From: Acidobacteriota bacterium
GTDB taxonomy: Bacteria; Acidobacteriota; Terriglobia; Bryobacterales; Bryobacteraceae
Direction of reading: 5' to 3'
DNA: 45,774 nt
Assembly (NCBI GenBank): GCA_947470805.1
Contig: CANIVU010000068.1
Coordinates: 1-45,774 of the forward strand
Made by a program: the position numbers and the translations under genes
Part shown: positions 7,231 through 16,531 of the stretch, piece after piece
How positions within the stretch are numbered: the stretch's first letter is position 1
Layout: every line of letters begins with the position of its first letter
Notes under the pieces: generated by a model
Database searches by the model: none
The model's input: the letters and a program-made list of their open reading frames with translations, nothing else
Told to the model about the DNA's origin: nothing

Positions 7231-9539
7231 TACGAGATCGGCGTCAGCAAACGTCGCATCAGCCGAGCCTCCGCGCCACTCTTGGAACGCGACAACTCCT
7301 GCGCCTCCACAGCCGCCAACGCCGCCAGGTTCACCACATCGCCCACCGAAGCATCCCGCTGCAGCACGTGCACAGGCTTCGCAGGGCCCATCAGAATCGG
7401 CCCCACCACCTGCGCCCCGCCCAGCGATGACAACAGCTTGTACGCAATGTTCCCCGCGTCCAAATTGGGGAACACCAGCACATTCGCCCCGCCCTTCAAC
7501 GAGCTGAACGGATACGTCCCCTCCAGCCGTTCACCCAGCACTGCAGTATCGGCCTGCATCTCGCCGTCGGCCATCAGCGCCGGTGCCTTGCCGCGCAAAA
7601 TATCGACCGCCTTCCGCACCCGGTCCGACGACGCGTGCCGGCTGCTGCCGAAATTCGAGTAGGACAAAAACGCCACCCGCGGCTCCACGTCAAACCGCCG
7701 CGCCGTATCGGCCGCGCACAACGCAATCTCCGCCAGGTCCTCCGACGACGGCTCAATGTTCACCGTGCAATCGGCCAGGAAATACAGCTTCGAACGCGAC
7801 GTAATCACCAGGTACAACCCGGAAGCCTTCGTCACGCCCGGCCGCAACGGAATCACCTGCAACAGCGGCCGCACCGTGTCCGGATAGTGCGTCGTCAACC
7901 CCGTCACCAGCGCATCGGCGTCTTCCAAATGCACCATCATCGCGCCGAACAGATTCGGGTTCCGCAACAGTTGCTCCGCCTCAATCCGCGTAATCCCCTT
8001 CCGCTGCCGCATCCGGTAAAACTCCTCGGCATAGTAAGGCAACCGCGGATGCTGGTCAATCTCGTTCACCTCCACCTTCGTCAGGTCCAGGTGCAACTCC
8101 GCCGCCAACTCCTCAATCCGCGCCCGGTTGCCCAGCAGCACCGGCGTCGCAATGCCTTCATCGATCACCGTCCGGCACGCTCGCAGCACGGTCTCGTTCT
8201 CGCCCTCCGGGAACAGCACACGGCACTGCTGATGCCGCGCCTTCCGGATCAATAGGCGAGTCACGCCCGGCCCCGTTCCCAGCCGCGTCTCCAGGCTCCG
8301 CGCGTACTTCTCCAGGTCCACCTGCACCCGCGCCACGCCGCTCTCCATCGCCGCCTTCACCACCGCCGGCGCCTCGCGCACCACCACCCGCGGATCAAAC
8401 GGCTTGGGGATAATGTACAGCGGCCCGAACTGCAAATCCTCGCCGCCATAAATCCGGCACACCGACTCCGGCACATCTTCCTTCGCCAACTCGGCCAGCG
8501 ACCGCGTCGCCGCCATCATCATCTCCTCGCTCACCCGCGTCGCCCGGCAGTCCAGTGCGCCCCGGAAAATCGCCGGGAACCCCAAAACGTTATTCACCTG
8601 ATTTGGATAATCGGACCGCCCCGTCGCTACAATCGCGTCCGGCCGCGCGGCAACGGCATCGGCGTACGGAATCTCCGGATCGGGGTTCGATAGCGCCAGC
8701 ACCAGCGGCGTCGGCGCCATGCCCATCAGCATCTCTGGCGTCACGCAGTTGGCCTGCGACAGGCCTACAAACACATCGGCGCCTTCCATCGCCTCGGTCA
8801 GCGTCCGCTTGTCCGTCGGCCGCGCGAACATCGCCTTGTAGCGGTTCATCCCGTCTTCCCGGCCCTCGTAAATCACGCCCTTCGAATCGCACATCAGGAT
8901 GTTCTCCGGCCGTATCCCCAGCCGGATAAAATGCCGCGCGCAAGACACTGCCGCCGCGCCCGCGCCGTTAATCGTCAGTCGCGCCTTGGCAATATCCTTG
9001 CCTGCAATTTCCAACCCATTGATCACCGCCGCGCCCGCAATAATCGCCGTCCCATGCTGATCGTCGTGGAACACCGGAATGCGCAGTGTCTCCTTCAGCG
9101 TCTCTTCAATCTCAAAACACTCCGGCGCTTTAATGTCTTCCAGATTGATGCCGCCAAACGTCGGCTCCAACATCTGGCACGCGCGGATCACGTCCTCCGC
9201 CTTCGGCGCGCGCAGTTCAATATCGAACACATCGATATCGGCAAAGCGTTTAAACAAAACCGCCTTGCCCTCCATCACCGGCTTCCCGGCCTCCGGGCCA
9301 ATATTGCCCAACCCCAACACCGCCGTGCCATTCGTCACCACGGCCACCAGGTTGCCCTTGCCCGTGTACTTATAAACCAAATCCGGATCGTCATGGATCT
9401 TCAAACACGGAACCGCCACGCCCGGCGTGTAGGCCAGGCTCAAGTCCCGTTGCGTCAAACACGGCTTGGTCGCCGTGATCGCAATCTTCCCCGCAGGCTG
9501 CGCGGAATGGTAATCCAGCGCGTCGTCTTCACGAACCAT
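7230..9539 (-). CDS. maeB: NADP-dependent malic enzyme with phosphotransacetylase-like domain
   Basis: Protein of 769 residues, the normal length of the large MaeB class. Residues 1 to about 400 are the malic enzyme, which oxidatively decarboxylates malate to pyruvate and reduces NADP. They contain [12 protein letters not shown], the divalent-metal and substrate region [14 protein letters not shown], the [10 protein letters not shown] motif and the nucleotide-binding GAGAAA near 192-197. Residues from about 430 to the end are a phosphate acetyltransferase-like domain ([21 protein letters not shown], later [17 protein letters not shown]). In known MaeB proteins this domain is regulatory and senses acetyl-CoA. 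The ATG at 9539 gives the standard N-terminus. The upstream 318 bp carries a small palindrome at 9622-9636 and a larger inverted repeat. The gene is followed without gap by the DUF2779 nuclease. Confidence 0.95.
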   Translation of the reverse strand: MVREDDALDYHSAQPAGKIAITATKPCLTQRDLSLAYTPGVAVPCLKIHDDPDLVYKYTGKGNLVAVVTNGTAVLGLGNIGPEAGKPVMEGKAVLFKRFADIDVFDIELRAPKAEDVIRACQMLEPTFGGINLEDIKAPECFEIEETLKETLRIPVFHDDQHGTAIIAGAAVINGLEIAGKDIAKARLTINGAGAAAVSCARHFIRLGIRPENILMCDSKGVIYEGREDGMNRYKAMFARPTDKRTLTEAMEGADVFVGLSQANCVTPEMLMGMAPTPLVLALSNPDPEIPYADAVAARPDAIVATGRSDYPNQVNNVLGFPAIFRGALDCRATRVSEEMMMAATRSLAELAKEDVPESVCRIYGGEDLQFGPLYIIPKPFDPRVVVREAPAVVKAAMESGVARVQVDLEKYARSLETRLGTGPGVTRLLIRKARHQQCRVLFPEGENETVLRACRTVIDEGIATPVLLGNRARIEELAAELHLDLTKVEVNEIDQHPRLPYYAEEFYRMRQRKGITRIEAEQLLRNPNLFGAMMVHLEDADALVTGLTTHYPDTVRPLLQVIPLRPGVTKASGLYLVITSRSKLYFLADCTVNIEPSSEDLAEIALCAADTARRFDVEPRVAFLSYSNFGSSRHASSDRVRKAVDILRGKAPALMADGEMQADTAVLGERLEGTYPFSSLKGGANVLVFPNLDAGNIAYKLLSSLGGAQVVGPILMGPAKPVHVLQRDASVGDVVNLAALAAVEAQELSRSKSGAEARLMRRLLTPIS

Positions 9540-9621
9540 AATTCCCGGACCTCCCGGTACCGTCTACCCCCATCATGCCAGAACGCGAGCCCCGCCATTC
9601 ATCACCAAAAAGGTCCGATAT

Positions 9622-9636
9622 TCCGAACATTTCGGA
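9622..9636. promoter_or_regulatory. Palindrome upstream of maeB, possible operator
   Basis: TCCGAA at 9622-9627 and TTCGGA at 9631-9636 form a perfect 6-bp inverted repeat around CAT, about 83 bp upstream of the maeB start. It could bind a dimeric regulator or form a weak hairpin. No adjacent regulator gene is present, so the role is speculative. Confidence 0.25.
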
Positions 9637-9772
9637 GCTTTTCATCGCACCCCGCCCCCCACGCAGCGCCACCCCCCAAACGCCGTGCACTCCCGCACAC
9701 GCGCGAAAGAGCCGCCTATCGTATTTCCCAAGGCCCCGTACCCTTCCCTCGCGCAGCGCCCCCCCCCCCTCC

Positions 9773-9814
9773 GGGGACATTCGTGGCGGAGCGCAGCGTA
9801 GCCCGTGTGTCCCC
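9773..9814. repeat. GGGGACA/TGTCCCC inverted repeat in the 9540-9857 intergenic gap
   Basis: GGGGACA at 9773-9779 pairs with TGTCCCC at 9808-9814. The spacer contains GGCGGAGCGCAGCGTAGCC, and CAAAACGC follows. A related layout occurs at 40761-40825, with the same arms and a following AAAGACGC. The element sits between the lipoprotein stop and the maeB start. Next to it at about 9757-9770 is a C-rich homopolymer. The rest of this 318-bp gap holds no gene that I can support. It may be a dispersed REP-like element or a transcription barrier. Confidence 0.45.
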
Positions 9815-9857
9815 AAAACGCCGGACCCGCCCGCGCCCCTCAAACACCACCCACCCC

Positions 9858-11354
9858 CTACGGCGCCTTCAACGCCACCGTCGCCGTCGCCTGCCCCGGG
9901 TTCACCGTGACTTTATAGAACATCGGCGAAGCGCACGTCGTCCCATTCGCCGAATACGGCGCCGTCGACGCAATCCCGCCCACCAGATATCCCACCGCCG
10001 CCGGCGCGGTCAAACTGCCCAACTGGATCACCCCATTCGCCGTCGTCGCCACGCCCGGAGCCATCGCAAACTTCGTCTCCGCGCCCAAATAACCCGCATT
10101 CGCGCCCGACACGCACGAAGGCGCCGCAGCCGCCGGCGGAAACGTCTCGGCCGTATGCAGATACTGCTGCCCCGCCCCCGTCGCCGGCTGCTTCAACGTA
10201 GAAATACTGTTGATAAAAGGCAGCCCGTCGATCGCCTTCGCAATGTCCACCGCGTCATGCTTCAACGCCTTCGTCGCCGCGTCCCAGTAGTAGTAGCTGA
10301 TCCCGCCAAAGAAACTCGTGTACACCGTGTTCGCTTTATCCGCCATCACAATCGCCGCGCAGTCGTACTGGCTCAACAGCTGCGTTGTCGCCGTGTCCGT
10401 CGTCGTCGCAATCCCCGGCGCGGCCGTCGCCGGGTCAATGTACATCGGGTTCAGAAATCCATCCATCCGCCCGCCCCGGAACACGCCGCCGTACGCCGTC
10501 ACCCGCGGTTGCCCCGTCGCGTTCACCGACGCCTTCACCGTCAAATCGCGCCGGTGAAACGAACTCTCCGGATCCACCGACGTGCCCACCGGCGGCACCG
10601 CGCCCACCAGCGACATCTGCAACGCCGCCTTCCCGTTCGCCCGGGTAGCCGCCAGCGTAATCACGCGAATGCTGTCGCTGTAGGTCTGGTACGCCAGGCT
10701 CCCCGTCGGCGTGTACTGCCCGTTATAAAGCTGCCCGAAGGTCAACAAAAAGTTGCCGCCCATCGGCTCCATATCGCCGCCCGTAATCGCCAGCGCCGGG
10801 TGCGTCGCCTGCGCGATATTGGCCGCCGCGAACGCCGCGTCCAACGGCTTGCCGCCCACAACGGCGTCCACCAGCGCCTGGTAATCAATCGCCGTCGCCG
10901 TGTTCAACGTGCCCAGCGCCTTCCCGCCATACCCTCCCACCACGTACAGCCAGCCGTTCTGCAGCGAATACTCGGCGTTGTTCGACTTCATCTGCGCCGC
11001 CACCGCCGCCGGTAAATTGTTCACCGTCGCCTTGCCCAGCAGCTTCTTGTTCGTCAGGTCAAGAACGTAAATAGTATCGTTCGCCATCGCCGGCGGAAAC
11101 GCCGGCTGCGTCGGCGCCTGCGCGTTCGGCGGGAAACCGTGTAGCCCGTTCAGCCGCCCGCCAAACAGCACCAGCTTGTCCGCCGTCCCCGCCATCACGT
11201 AGGAGTGCAGCCCCGGCACCCCGGCAATGGAAAACCCGTCCAGGGTCAATTGAAACGGGATGTCCCCCGCCGGAGCGACACTCGTTGTCACCGTCGGCGT
11301 CTGGCCGCAGGAGCCCAGCAACGCCAATAAGCCAATCAAAATCCAGTTGCGCAT
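9858..11354 (-). CDS. Secreted lipoprotein, probable beta-propeller, unknown function
   Basis: Protein of 498 residues from the ATG at 11354. That start is chosen over the ATG at 11360 because a GAGGAG sequence lies 6 bases before it. The N-terminus MRNWILIGLLALLGSC is a type II signal peptide with lipobox LGSC (Cys16), so the mature protein is lipid-anchored. The rest is Gly/Ala/Thr-rich with blade-like repeats (YVMAGTADKLVLFGGR, WLYVVGGYGG, FLLTFGQLYNG, AYGGVFRGGRMDGF), suggesting a kelch-like propeller. Isolated cysteines late in the protein may form a disulphide. It begins 12 bp after the stop of the larger uncharacterised gene on the same strand. The two form a unit and probably act together, but no enzymatic motif is seen. 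Confidence 0.65.
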   Translation of the reverse strand: MRNWILIGLLALLGSCGQTPTVTTSVAPAGDIPFQLTLDGFSIAGVPGLHSYVMAGTADKLVLFGGRLNGLHGFPPNAQAPTQPAFPPAMANDTIYVLDLTNKKLLGKATVNNLPAAVAAQMKSNNAEYSLQNGWLYVVGGYGGKALGTLNTATAIDYQALVDAVVGGKPLDAAFAAANIAQATHPALAITGGDMEPMGGNFLLTFGQLYNGQYTPTGSLAYQTYSDSIRVITLAATRANGKAALQMSLVGAVPPVGTSVDPESSFHRRDLTVKASVNATGQPRVTAYGGVFRGGRMDGFLNPMYIDPATAAPGIATTTDTATTQLLSQYDCAAIVMADKANTVYTSFFGGISYYYWDAATKALKHDAVDIAKAIDGLPFINSISTLKQPATGAGQQYLHTAETFPPAAAAPSCVSGANAGYLGAETKFAMAPGVATTANGVIQLGSLTAPAAVGYLVGGIASTAPYSANGTTCASPMFYKVTVNPGQATATVALKAP

Positions 11355-11366
11355 GGTCATCTCCTC

Positions 11367-13295
11367 TTAGGACGCCGAACCCATCTGCTGCTTCAGCCAC
11401 GACAAAATCATCTGCACCTTCGCCGGCTGCAAATCACGCGTCACCGGCATGTACGCCGGGTCGTTGATATTGGCCGACATGTGCTCGTAGATATCCCCCA
11501 GGAACCCGGCCACCGTCGCCTGATCGCTAATGTCCAGCCGCGACTTCATCCCCGGATACAACCGCGCATACGCCCCGAAAACGGCCGCAATGTCGCCCCA
11601 CCCCGGTTGCGCCAGCGGCGTGAACGAGTTCCACACCAGCGCCGAAATCGTCCCATCGCCCGTCCCGGCATACTTGTTGAACAGCACCGTGTCGCTGATC
11701 GGGTTGCCGAATAAATCGCTCAGATAAACGAAGTACGCCAAACTGTTCAGCGGCTCCCTCGGCGGCGGCAGAGTGTTGCCCGCGGTGTTCAGCGTCAAGG
11801 TAACCGTCGCGATGCCGGCGGCGTTCGGCGGCGTAATCGCAATGCCCAGATCGGTGCTCGCCACCGGCTGCGGATTGCTATTCGGATCATACGGCGCCAC
11901 CCAGTCCAGCACGTCCAACTTCGCCGTCACCGGCGGCCCCGTGGAAACAAATGGCGCGCCGAACTGCAACACCTGTACCTGCACCTGCGACGTCGTCGCC
12001 GCGCCGCCAATCTCCATCCGCACGCTCGAAACCGACACATCGGCCCAGATACCCGTCGCCGGCTCCACCAGCACCGGCGTGCCATTCCACAACAGCGCCA
12101 GCGGGTTCGCCGTCGCCAGCGTCGCCTCGGCCGCCGTCAACGGCAGCGTCACCATTCCGGCGTTCTTCACCAGCACACAACTCTTGTTCTGCGACGGCAG
12201 GTTCACATACTGCTGCGAAAAATCGATCGCCCCGGCCGCCACCGGCTGATACGTCTGCGTCGCCGTCACATAAATCGCCACCTGAAATCCGCTGCTGGCC
12301 TGAAATGTCCCATTCGCCGCCGGCGGATTCGAACTCTGCAGTGCCAAAAGAAACGCCGCGCTCAAGTCCACATGCAGCAACGTGCCGCTCTGGTTCGTTC
12401 TCGTCAACGCAAATCCCGGATTCGCCATCGGCGAAGGAGCCGGCGGCGCCGGCGCCGCCATTGCCGCGGCCTTCGCCACCACCGCCTCCCGCGCCGGAGT
12501 CTTCCGCAACATCACCGCCGCGTTTGGCGCCGGCGGGGTCGGAGGCGCCGGTGGCATCGCCAGTTGCCGCCCAGGCAGCACCTGCGCCAACTCATTCGCC
12601 TGCGTCGGGCCAAAGGAGCCCATCATCCGACCGTAGCAAAATAAATCCCCCGGAGTCAGCAGGTTCTTTGGATTATTCTGATGCAAATCAGCGGTAAACC
12701 GAACAGAAATACCCAGCCCCGAAGCCGCTTTCAAAGCCACCAGCAACGGCGACGAAGAGATGTCCCCCGTCCACGTCACATTCTGCAGCACGCCCATCCA
12801 AGTCCCCACCGCCGACCAACTCCCCGTCCCGCCCACCGGCACCCGCGCATTCAGCTGCCGCAACTCCGCCACCGACAACGCGCCCCAGAACCCCGCCCCA
12901 TTCGGCAGCGTCACGAAGAGGTTCACCCCAAACAACGCGCTCCGCCCCTGCTGATCCGGGTCCAGGTCCACCATCTTGGCAATGCCCAACGCCGCTCCGG
13001 AGCCGTCCTGCAGCGGTGTCGAAGGGCTCGGCGATTGCACCGTACCCCCAATCAGCGGATCCCCGCTGGTAACGGCGGCGCCATCCGGTCCCACCGCGCT
13101 CAGCACGGTGCACTCCTCCAGCCACCACTGCGCCACCCCCAGCGCGTTCCAACCCGCCACCTGCGGAATGTACTGGTTGTTCGCGCCCTCCAGTTTCGTC
13201 GACGCCTCGTAGTTCGGCGTAATGTTACCGATCGTGTTCGGGCCGGTGAAAAACAGGCCGCCGAAGTGGATGCGCGGTAGATCCAGATAGCTCAT
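11367..13295 (-). CDS. Large uncharacterised protein, first gene of a two-gene unit
   Basis: Protein of 642 residues starting MSYLDLPRIHFGGLFF. The ATG at 13295 is preceded by GGAGGAA at the right spacing, whereas a longer frame upstream starts in poor context. The opening PRIHFGG motif, with asparagine-rich text after it, is one I recognise from unannotated proteins, but I cannot name a family. There is no signal peptide or membrane segment. Most of it is beta-rich with Gly/Asn/Thr. A Pro/Ala linker near residues 270-320 (PPAPPTPPAPN and repeats of APAPPAPSP) separates two halves. The C-terminal about 100 residues look helical (IAAVFGAYARLYPGMKSRLD and VQMILSWLKQQMG). The lipoprotein gene follows 12 bp later. 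The function is unknown. Confidence 0.6.
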   Translation of the reverse strand: MSYLDLPRIHFGGLFFTGPNTIGNITPNYEASTKLEGANNQYIPQVAGWNALGVAQWWLEECTVLSAVGPDGAAVTSGDPLIGGTVQSPSPSTPLQDGSGAALGIAKMVDLDPDQQGRSALFGVNLFVTLPNGAGFWGALSVAELRQLNARVPVGGTGSWSAVGTWMGVLQNVTWTGDISSSPLLVALKAASGLGISVRFTADLHQNNPKNLLTPGDLFCYGRMMGSFGPTQANELAQVLPGRQLAMPPAPPTPPAPNAAVMLRKTPAREAVVAKAAAMAAPAPPAPSPMANPGFALTRTNQSGTLLHVDLSAAFLLALQSSNPPAANGTFQASSGFQVAIYVTATQTYQPVAAGAIDFSQQYVNLPSQNKSCVLVKNAGMVTLPLTAAEATLATANPLALLWNGTPVLVEPATGIWADVSVSSVRMEIGGAATTSQVQVQVLQFGAPFVSTGPPVTAKLDVLDWVAPYDPNSNPQPVASTDLGIAITPPNAAGIATVTLTLNTAGNTLPPPREPLNSLAYFVYLSDLFGNPISDTVLFNKYAGTGDGTISALVWNSFTPLAQPGWGDIAAVFGAYARLYPGMKSRLDISDQATVAGFLGDIYEHMSANINDPAYMPVTRDLQPAKVQMILSWLKQQMGSAS

Positions 13296-13326
13296 GGGGT
13301 TCCTCCAAAAAAGGCCGGAAATGGTA

Positions 13327-13355
13327 AAATAGAAATAGCAGAAATACCGCCGCAA
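13327..13355 (-). promoter_or_regulatory. Candidate sigma-70-type promoter for the 13295 gene
   Basis: On the minus strand TTGCGG (13355-13350) is followed after 17 bases by CTATTT (13332-13327), about 30 bp before the start codon, in an AT-rich pocket of otherwise GC-rich DNA. The spacing is ideal but the match to consensus is partial. The 188-bp gap it lies in holds no gene. Confidence 0.3.
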
Positions 13356-13423
13356 TTAAGGTCGCGGCCAGCCGGTCAGCAAAGAGTATATAACGAAACT
13401 CCGGCCCGCCCCCAACTCCGCCC

Positions 13424-13442
13424 AAAACGCATTTGCGTTTTT
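13424..13442 (-). terminator. Hairpin at the end of the MoxR-type operon
   Basis: AAAACGCA at 13424-13431 and TGCGTTTT at 13434-13441 are perfect complements around TT, about 40 bp past the stop of the last gene of the long minus-strand operon. Read on the minus strand the right arm ends in four T residues, giving a short intrinsic-terminator shape. The stem is short, so efficiency is uncertain. Confidence 0.4.
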
Positions 13443-13483
13443 GCAGGACCCTCCCAAATGTTTATGAAAACAAAGGGAGTTAC

Positions 13484-14251
13484 CTATCTGCTGCGGTACA
13501 GAATCTCCACCGCGTTCCGCACATACTGCTCATCGCTCAACCCCTCCACCGCCTCCGCCGGAAACTCCACCAGCCCCCGCAGCCGCCCCGCCAACTCCCG
13601 AAACAGCTCCACCCGCGCCCCGTCTTCCAACTGGTCCCGCCGCACCAGCGCATCCAGCGCCACCCCGGCCAACACCGGCGTCACCCGCTGCCGCAACCGC
13701 GCCGCCAAATGCGGATGCTCCAGCATCGAATTGAACTTCCCCGCCAGCAGCTTCTGCCAATCCGGCGGCGTCACCTGCCGCGTCCGCACCACCACCGTGT
13801 TCGCCGCCAAATCCCCAATCCGCTGCCCATACTGCGACGCCAGCGCCACCGCCCCGCCCACCAGATAAAACGCCGGCAACATGTCCACCGGCCGCAGCAG
13901 ATTCCGCACCACAATCTGCGACACATGCATCGGCAGCCCATCCCGGTCCATCACCCGAATTCCCAACAGCCGCTTCCCCACCGTCTGCCCCTGCCACAGC
14001 CACTCGCACAAAATCCCATACCCCAGCGACACCACGAAGTACATCACCGTCGCCAACCCCTGCGCCGCGTCCGCGCTGAACGCCCCCACCACCGCCATCA
14101 CCTTCTGCACCAGCCCGCCCGCCACCATCACAATCGCCAGGTCCACCCACAGCGCCAACAACCGCGGCACCGGCCCCGCCAGCGGCAACGAAAACGCCAT
14201 CCCCTCCGGCGTCTGCAGCTCCAACAACGGCTCGTTATAAAGAGCTTTCAT
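13484..14251 (-). CDS. RDD-family membrane protein
   Basis: Protein of 255 residues starting MKALYNEPLLELQTPEG. The ATG at 14251 follows GGAGGGG and overlaps the previous gene by 17 bp. The RDD signature is present as RLLALWVDLAIV (first helix with Arg and Asp), then a hydrophobic pair at about residues 50-85. GKRLLGIRVMDRDGLPMH and QRIGDLAANTVVVRTRQV follow. The C-terminal about 90 residues are cytosolic and helical. RDD proteins are small transport-like or scaffold membrane proteins of unclear function. In MoxR/DUF58 clusters an RDD gene beside a SpoIIM-like gene is a recurring arrangement, which supports membership in one complex. It is the last gene of the operon, followed by a hairpin. 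Confidence 0.85.
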   Translation of the reverse strand: MKALYNEPLLELQTPEGMAFSLPLAGPVPRLLALWVDLAIVMVAGGLVQKVMAVVGAFSADAAQGLATVMYFVVSLGYGILCEWLWQGQTVGKRLLGIRVMDRDGLPMHVSQIVVRNLLRPVDMLPAFYLVGGAVALASQYGQRIGDLAANTVVVRTRQVTPPDWQKLLAGKFNSMLEHPHLAARLRQRVTPVLAGVALDALVRRDQLEDGARVELFRELAGRLRGLVEFPAEAVEGLSDEQYVRNAVEILYRSR

Positions 14252-15233
14252 TCGCCCCTCCCCGCGCCAGGAAAAGCGATAAAGCCCCCAACTGCACCAC
14301 CCCAAACGCAATCTTCAACGCGTACGGAACCACCGGCTCGTGATACTGCGAAAAGAACGACTCGATAATCCCCGCCCACACCAGCAACACCGCCACCCCG
14401 CCCGCCATCGTCACCAGGTCCGGCAGCACCGCCCGCAACCGCAGTCGCCGCGGCAGCCGGTTCCCCCAGCCAATCAACGCATGCCCCAGCACCAGCCCCG
14501 CCTGCCCCGCCAGCAGAATCGCCGGAATCTCCACCGACCCATGCGGCAATATCCACCCCATCAAAAACACCAACTGCCCATCGACAATGTAATCCAGCGC
14601 CACCGCGCCCAGAATCACGCCGTTGTAGAACAGCATCACAATCGTCCCCAACCCCCACGTCATCCCCAGCCCCAGCGTGAAAAACGCCACCTGCGTATTG
14701 TGCGTCATCAACTCCGCCGAAAACCGTCCCCGCGCCTGCGAAATCTTCTTCCCCTGGTCCTCCATCTCCTTCTGCACCCGCTGCGTCGGCGTCTGTTGCC
14801 CATGCCCGAATGGCAACAGCGCCCCCTTCGCCGTCGGGTCAATCCGCAGCGCCACCGCGCCAAACAAACACCCCACCAGAAACAGCCCCACGCTCAACAC
14901 CCCCGCCATCGCGTGCCGCCGCACCGCCGCCGGAAACGCCGCCGTAAACCACTGCCACCACCGCCCCCGGCTCTTCTCTTTCCCGCGTACATAAATCCGC
15001 GCATAACTCCGCGCCACCAGCTGTTCCAAGTACCCCCGCAATTCCCGCTCCGCCGTCAAATGCCGAACCTCCGCCAAGTGCGCCGACGTCTGCTGATACA
15101 GCCGGTAGAACTGCTCCGTCCGCGCCAGATCCCACGCCGGATCCGGGTCATTCTCCAGATAGTCCAGATCTTTCTCCAGCGCCGTCCACACCGGACGCGC
15201 CGTCTCCAGAAATCGCTGCAGGTCCAGGATCAT
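14235..15233 (-). CDS. SpoIIM/DUF95-like integral membrane protein
   Basis: Protein of 332 residues starting MILDLQRFLETARPVW at ATG 15233, which forms an ATGA overlap with the DUF58 stop. Residues 1-110 are a soluble helical region. Several membrane helices follow from about 115 onward. The family's typical segments are present: THNTQVAFFTLGLGMTWGLG, FYNGVILGAV and ILPHGSVEIPAILLAGQAG. SpoIIM-like proteins are named after a Bacillus engulfment protein. In non-sporulating bacteria they accompany MoxR and DUF58 proteins, and their job there is unknown. The gene keeps the conserved order between DUF58 and RDD. Confidence 0.85.
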   Translation of the reverse strand: MILDLQRFLETARPVWTALEKDLDYLENDPDPAWDLARTEQFYRLYQQTSAHLAEVRHLTAERELRGYLEQLVARSYARIYVRGKEKSRGRWWQWFTAAFPAAVRRHAMAGVLSVGLFLVGCLFGAVALRIDPTAKGALLPFGHGQQTPTQRVQKEMEDQGKKISQARGRFSAELMTHNTQVAFFTLGLGMTWGLGTIVMLFYNGVILGAVALDYIVDGQLVFLMGWILPHGSVEIPAILLAGQAGLVLGHALIGWGNRLPRRLRLRAVLPDLVTMAGGVAVLLVWAGIIESFFSQYHEPVVPYALKIAFGVVQLGALSLFLARGGANESSL

Positions 15234-16531
15234 AGCAGCTGCCTCTGCTTTACCTCGTCGTAGAGCGAAAGCACCTTCGCCGCCAGCGCCCCCGGCTCCA
15301 CCATGTGGAACCGCACGCCATGCGTTCGCAACGACATCTCCAACTCCCGCAGCGCCCGCCACTGCAAATGCCCCGCCAATCCCGCATACAAATCGGCATC
15401 CTCCGACGCCAGCACCGGCGCCACTCCGCCCGGCTGCAGCATCACCACATACGGCAAATGCCGCTGGCCCAACAGCGTCGCCGCTTTGTCCAAACTCAAC
15501 GCCGCCGACGGTTCATCCAGCGCCGTCAACAAAAACAACAACGACCGCTTCGGCACCCGCGTCCGCAGAAACGCCGCCAGCTCAAAGAAGTCCGCCGGCA
15601 CCGGCTCCGGCTGCGCGTCGAACATCGCCTGCCGGCACGCCGCGTAGTGCGCCTTCCCGTTCCGCGCCCGCAGGAATCGCGACACCTCCCGGTGAAACAG
15701 AATCACGCCAAACCGGTCCCCGCGCTGCTCCGCCGCCGTGCCCAACAACAGCGCCACCCGCAAGTATTCATCCAGCGCCGAATGGTCCCCGAACCGCCGC
15801 GCCATCAGCCGGCTCACGTCCACCACGGCGTAGATCTCCTGCATCCGCTCTGTCTGAAAAACCTTGGTGATCGGCACCCGCCGCCGCGCCGTCGCCTTCC
15901 AGTGAATCTCGTCGTAGCCGTCCCCCGCCGTGTACTCCCGCAGCTTCTCAAACTCCCGCCCCTTGCCCACCTGCCGCATCAGCCGCGCACCCATCTGCCC
16001 CCGCACGCGCGCCAGCAAACTCCCATACTTCCCCGCGTCCGGAAACACTTTTACTTCCAATCCCAACGCCAACCCGCGCCCGCACTCCCACAGCCCCAAC
16101 GGCGACCGCACCGACACATACAACTTCTCCAACGGATACCGCCCACGCTCCCGCGGCGTCATCCGCCACGTCAACGCATACTCCGCCTCGCCCGCCGCCA
16201 GCGCCAACCCAATCTCCTCCGCCGCGCACTCAAACGACGGCGGCAACGCCAACCCCGCCATCGCCTTCCCAGCCAACGCCACCGGCTTCCGCAGATGCAC
16301 CGTCAACCCCGCCTCCCGCGCCTGCGCCATCTGCCCGTCATCGTCGGAAAATGCCGACATCCCCTCCAGCCGCCCGCGCCCGAACCACGCGTCCACACCA
16401 CACACTACCGCCAACAGAAACAGCCCCAACGCCACCACCGGCAATAACTCCGGCCACACCGCCACGCCGATTCCCAGTGGCGCCGAACAGAGCCCCACGA
16501 GCCAAACCAGCGCTGGCGCCGGCCGTATCAT
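15230..16531 (-). CDS. DUF58 protein with von Willebrand A-like fold
   Basis: Protein of 433 residues. Two hydrophobic segments at about 8-22 and 28-46 anchor it in the membrane. The middle region is beta-rich. The DUF58 signature REYTAGDGYDEIHWKATARR lies at about residues 198-217. It leads into a vWA-like domain whose metal site begins AVVDVSRLM (Asp238, Ser240), a DxSxx form of the MIDAS motif. Proteins of this family are paired with MoxR ATPases and are thought to be remodelled by them. Start and stop are both 4-base overlaps (ATGA) with its neighbours, giving strict coupling with moxR and the SpoIIM gene. Confidence 0.9.
   Translation of the reverse strand: MIRPAPALVWLVGLCSAPLGIGVAVWPELLPVVALGLFLLAVVCGVDAWFGRGRLEGMSAFSDDDGQMAQAREAGLTVHLRKPVALAGKAMAGLALPPSFECAAEEIGLALAAGEAEYALTWRMTPRERGRYPLEKLYVSVRSPLGLWECGRGLALGLEVKVFPDAGKYGSLLARVRGQMGARLMRQVGKGREFEKLREYTAGDGYDEIHWKATARRRVPITKVFQTERMQEIYAVVDVSRLMARRFGDHSALDEYLRVALLLGTAAEQRGDRFGVILFHREVSRFLRARNGKAHYAACRQAMFDAQPEPVPADFFELAAFLRTRVPKRSLLFLLTALDEPSAALSLDKAATLLGQRHLPYVVMLQPGGVAPVLASEDADLYAGLAGHLQWRALRELEMSLRTHGVRFHMVEPGALAAKVLSLYDEVKQRQLL

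Noticed and set aside
8931-11015. 694-codon plus-strand frame
   Set aside because: Arg/His-rich text antisense to maeB and to the lipoprotein gene, crossing a real intergenic gap; no domain or start signal.
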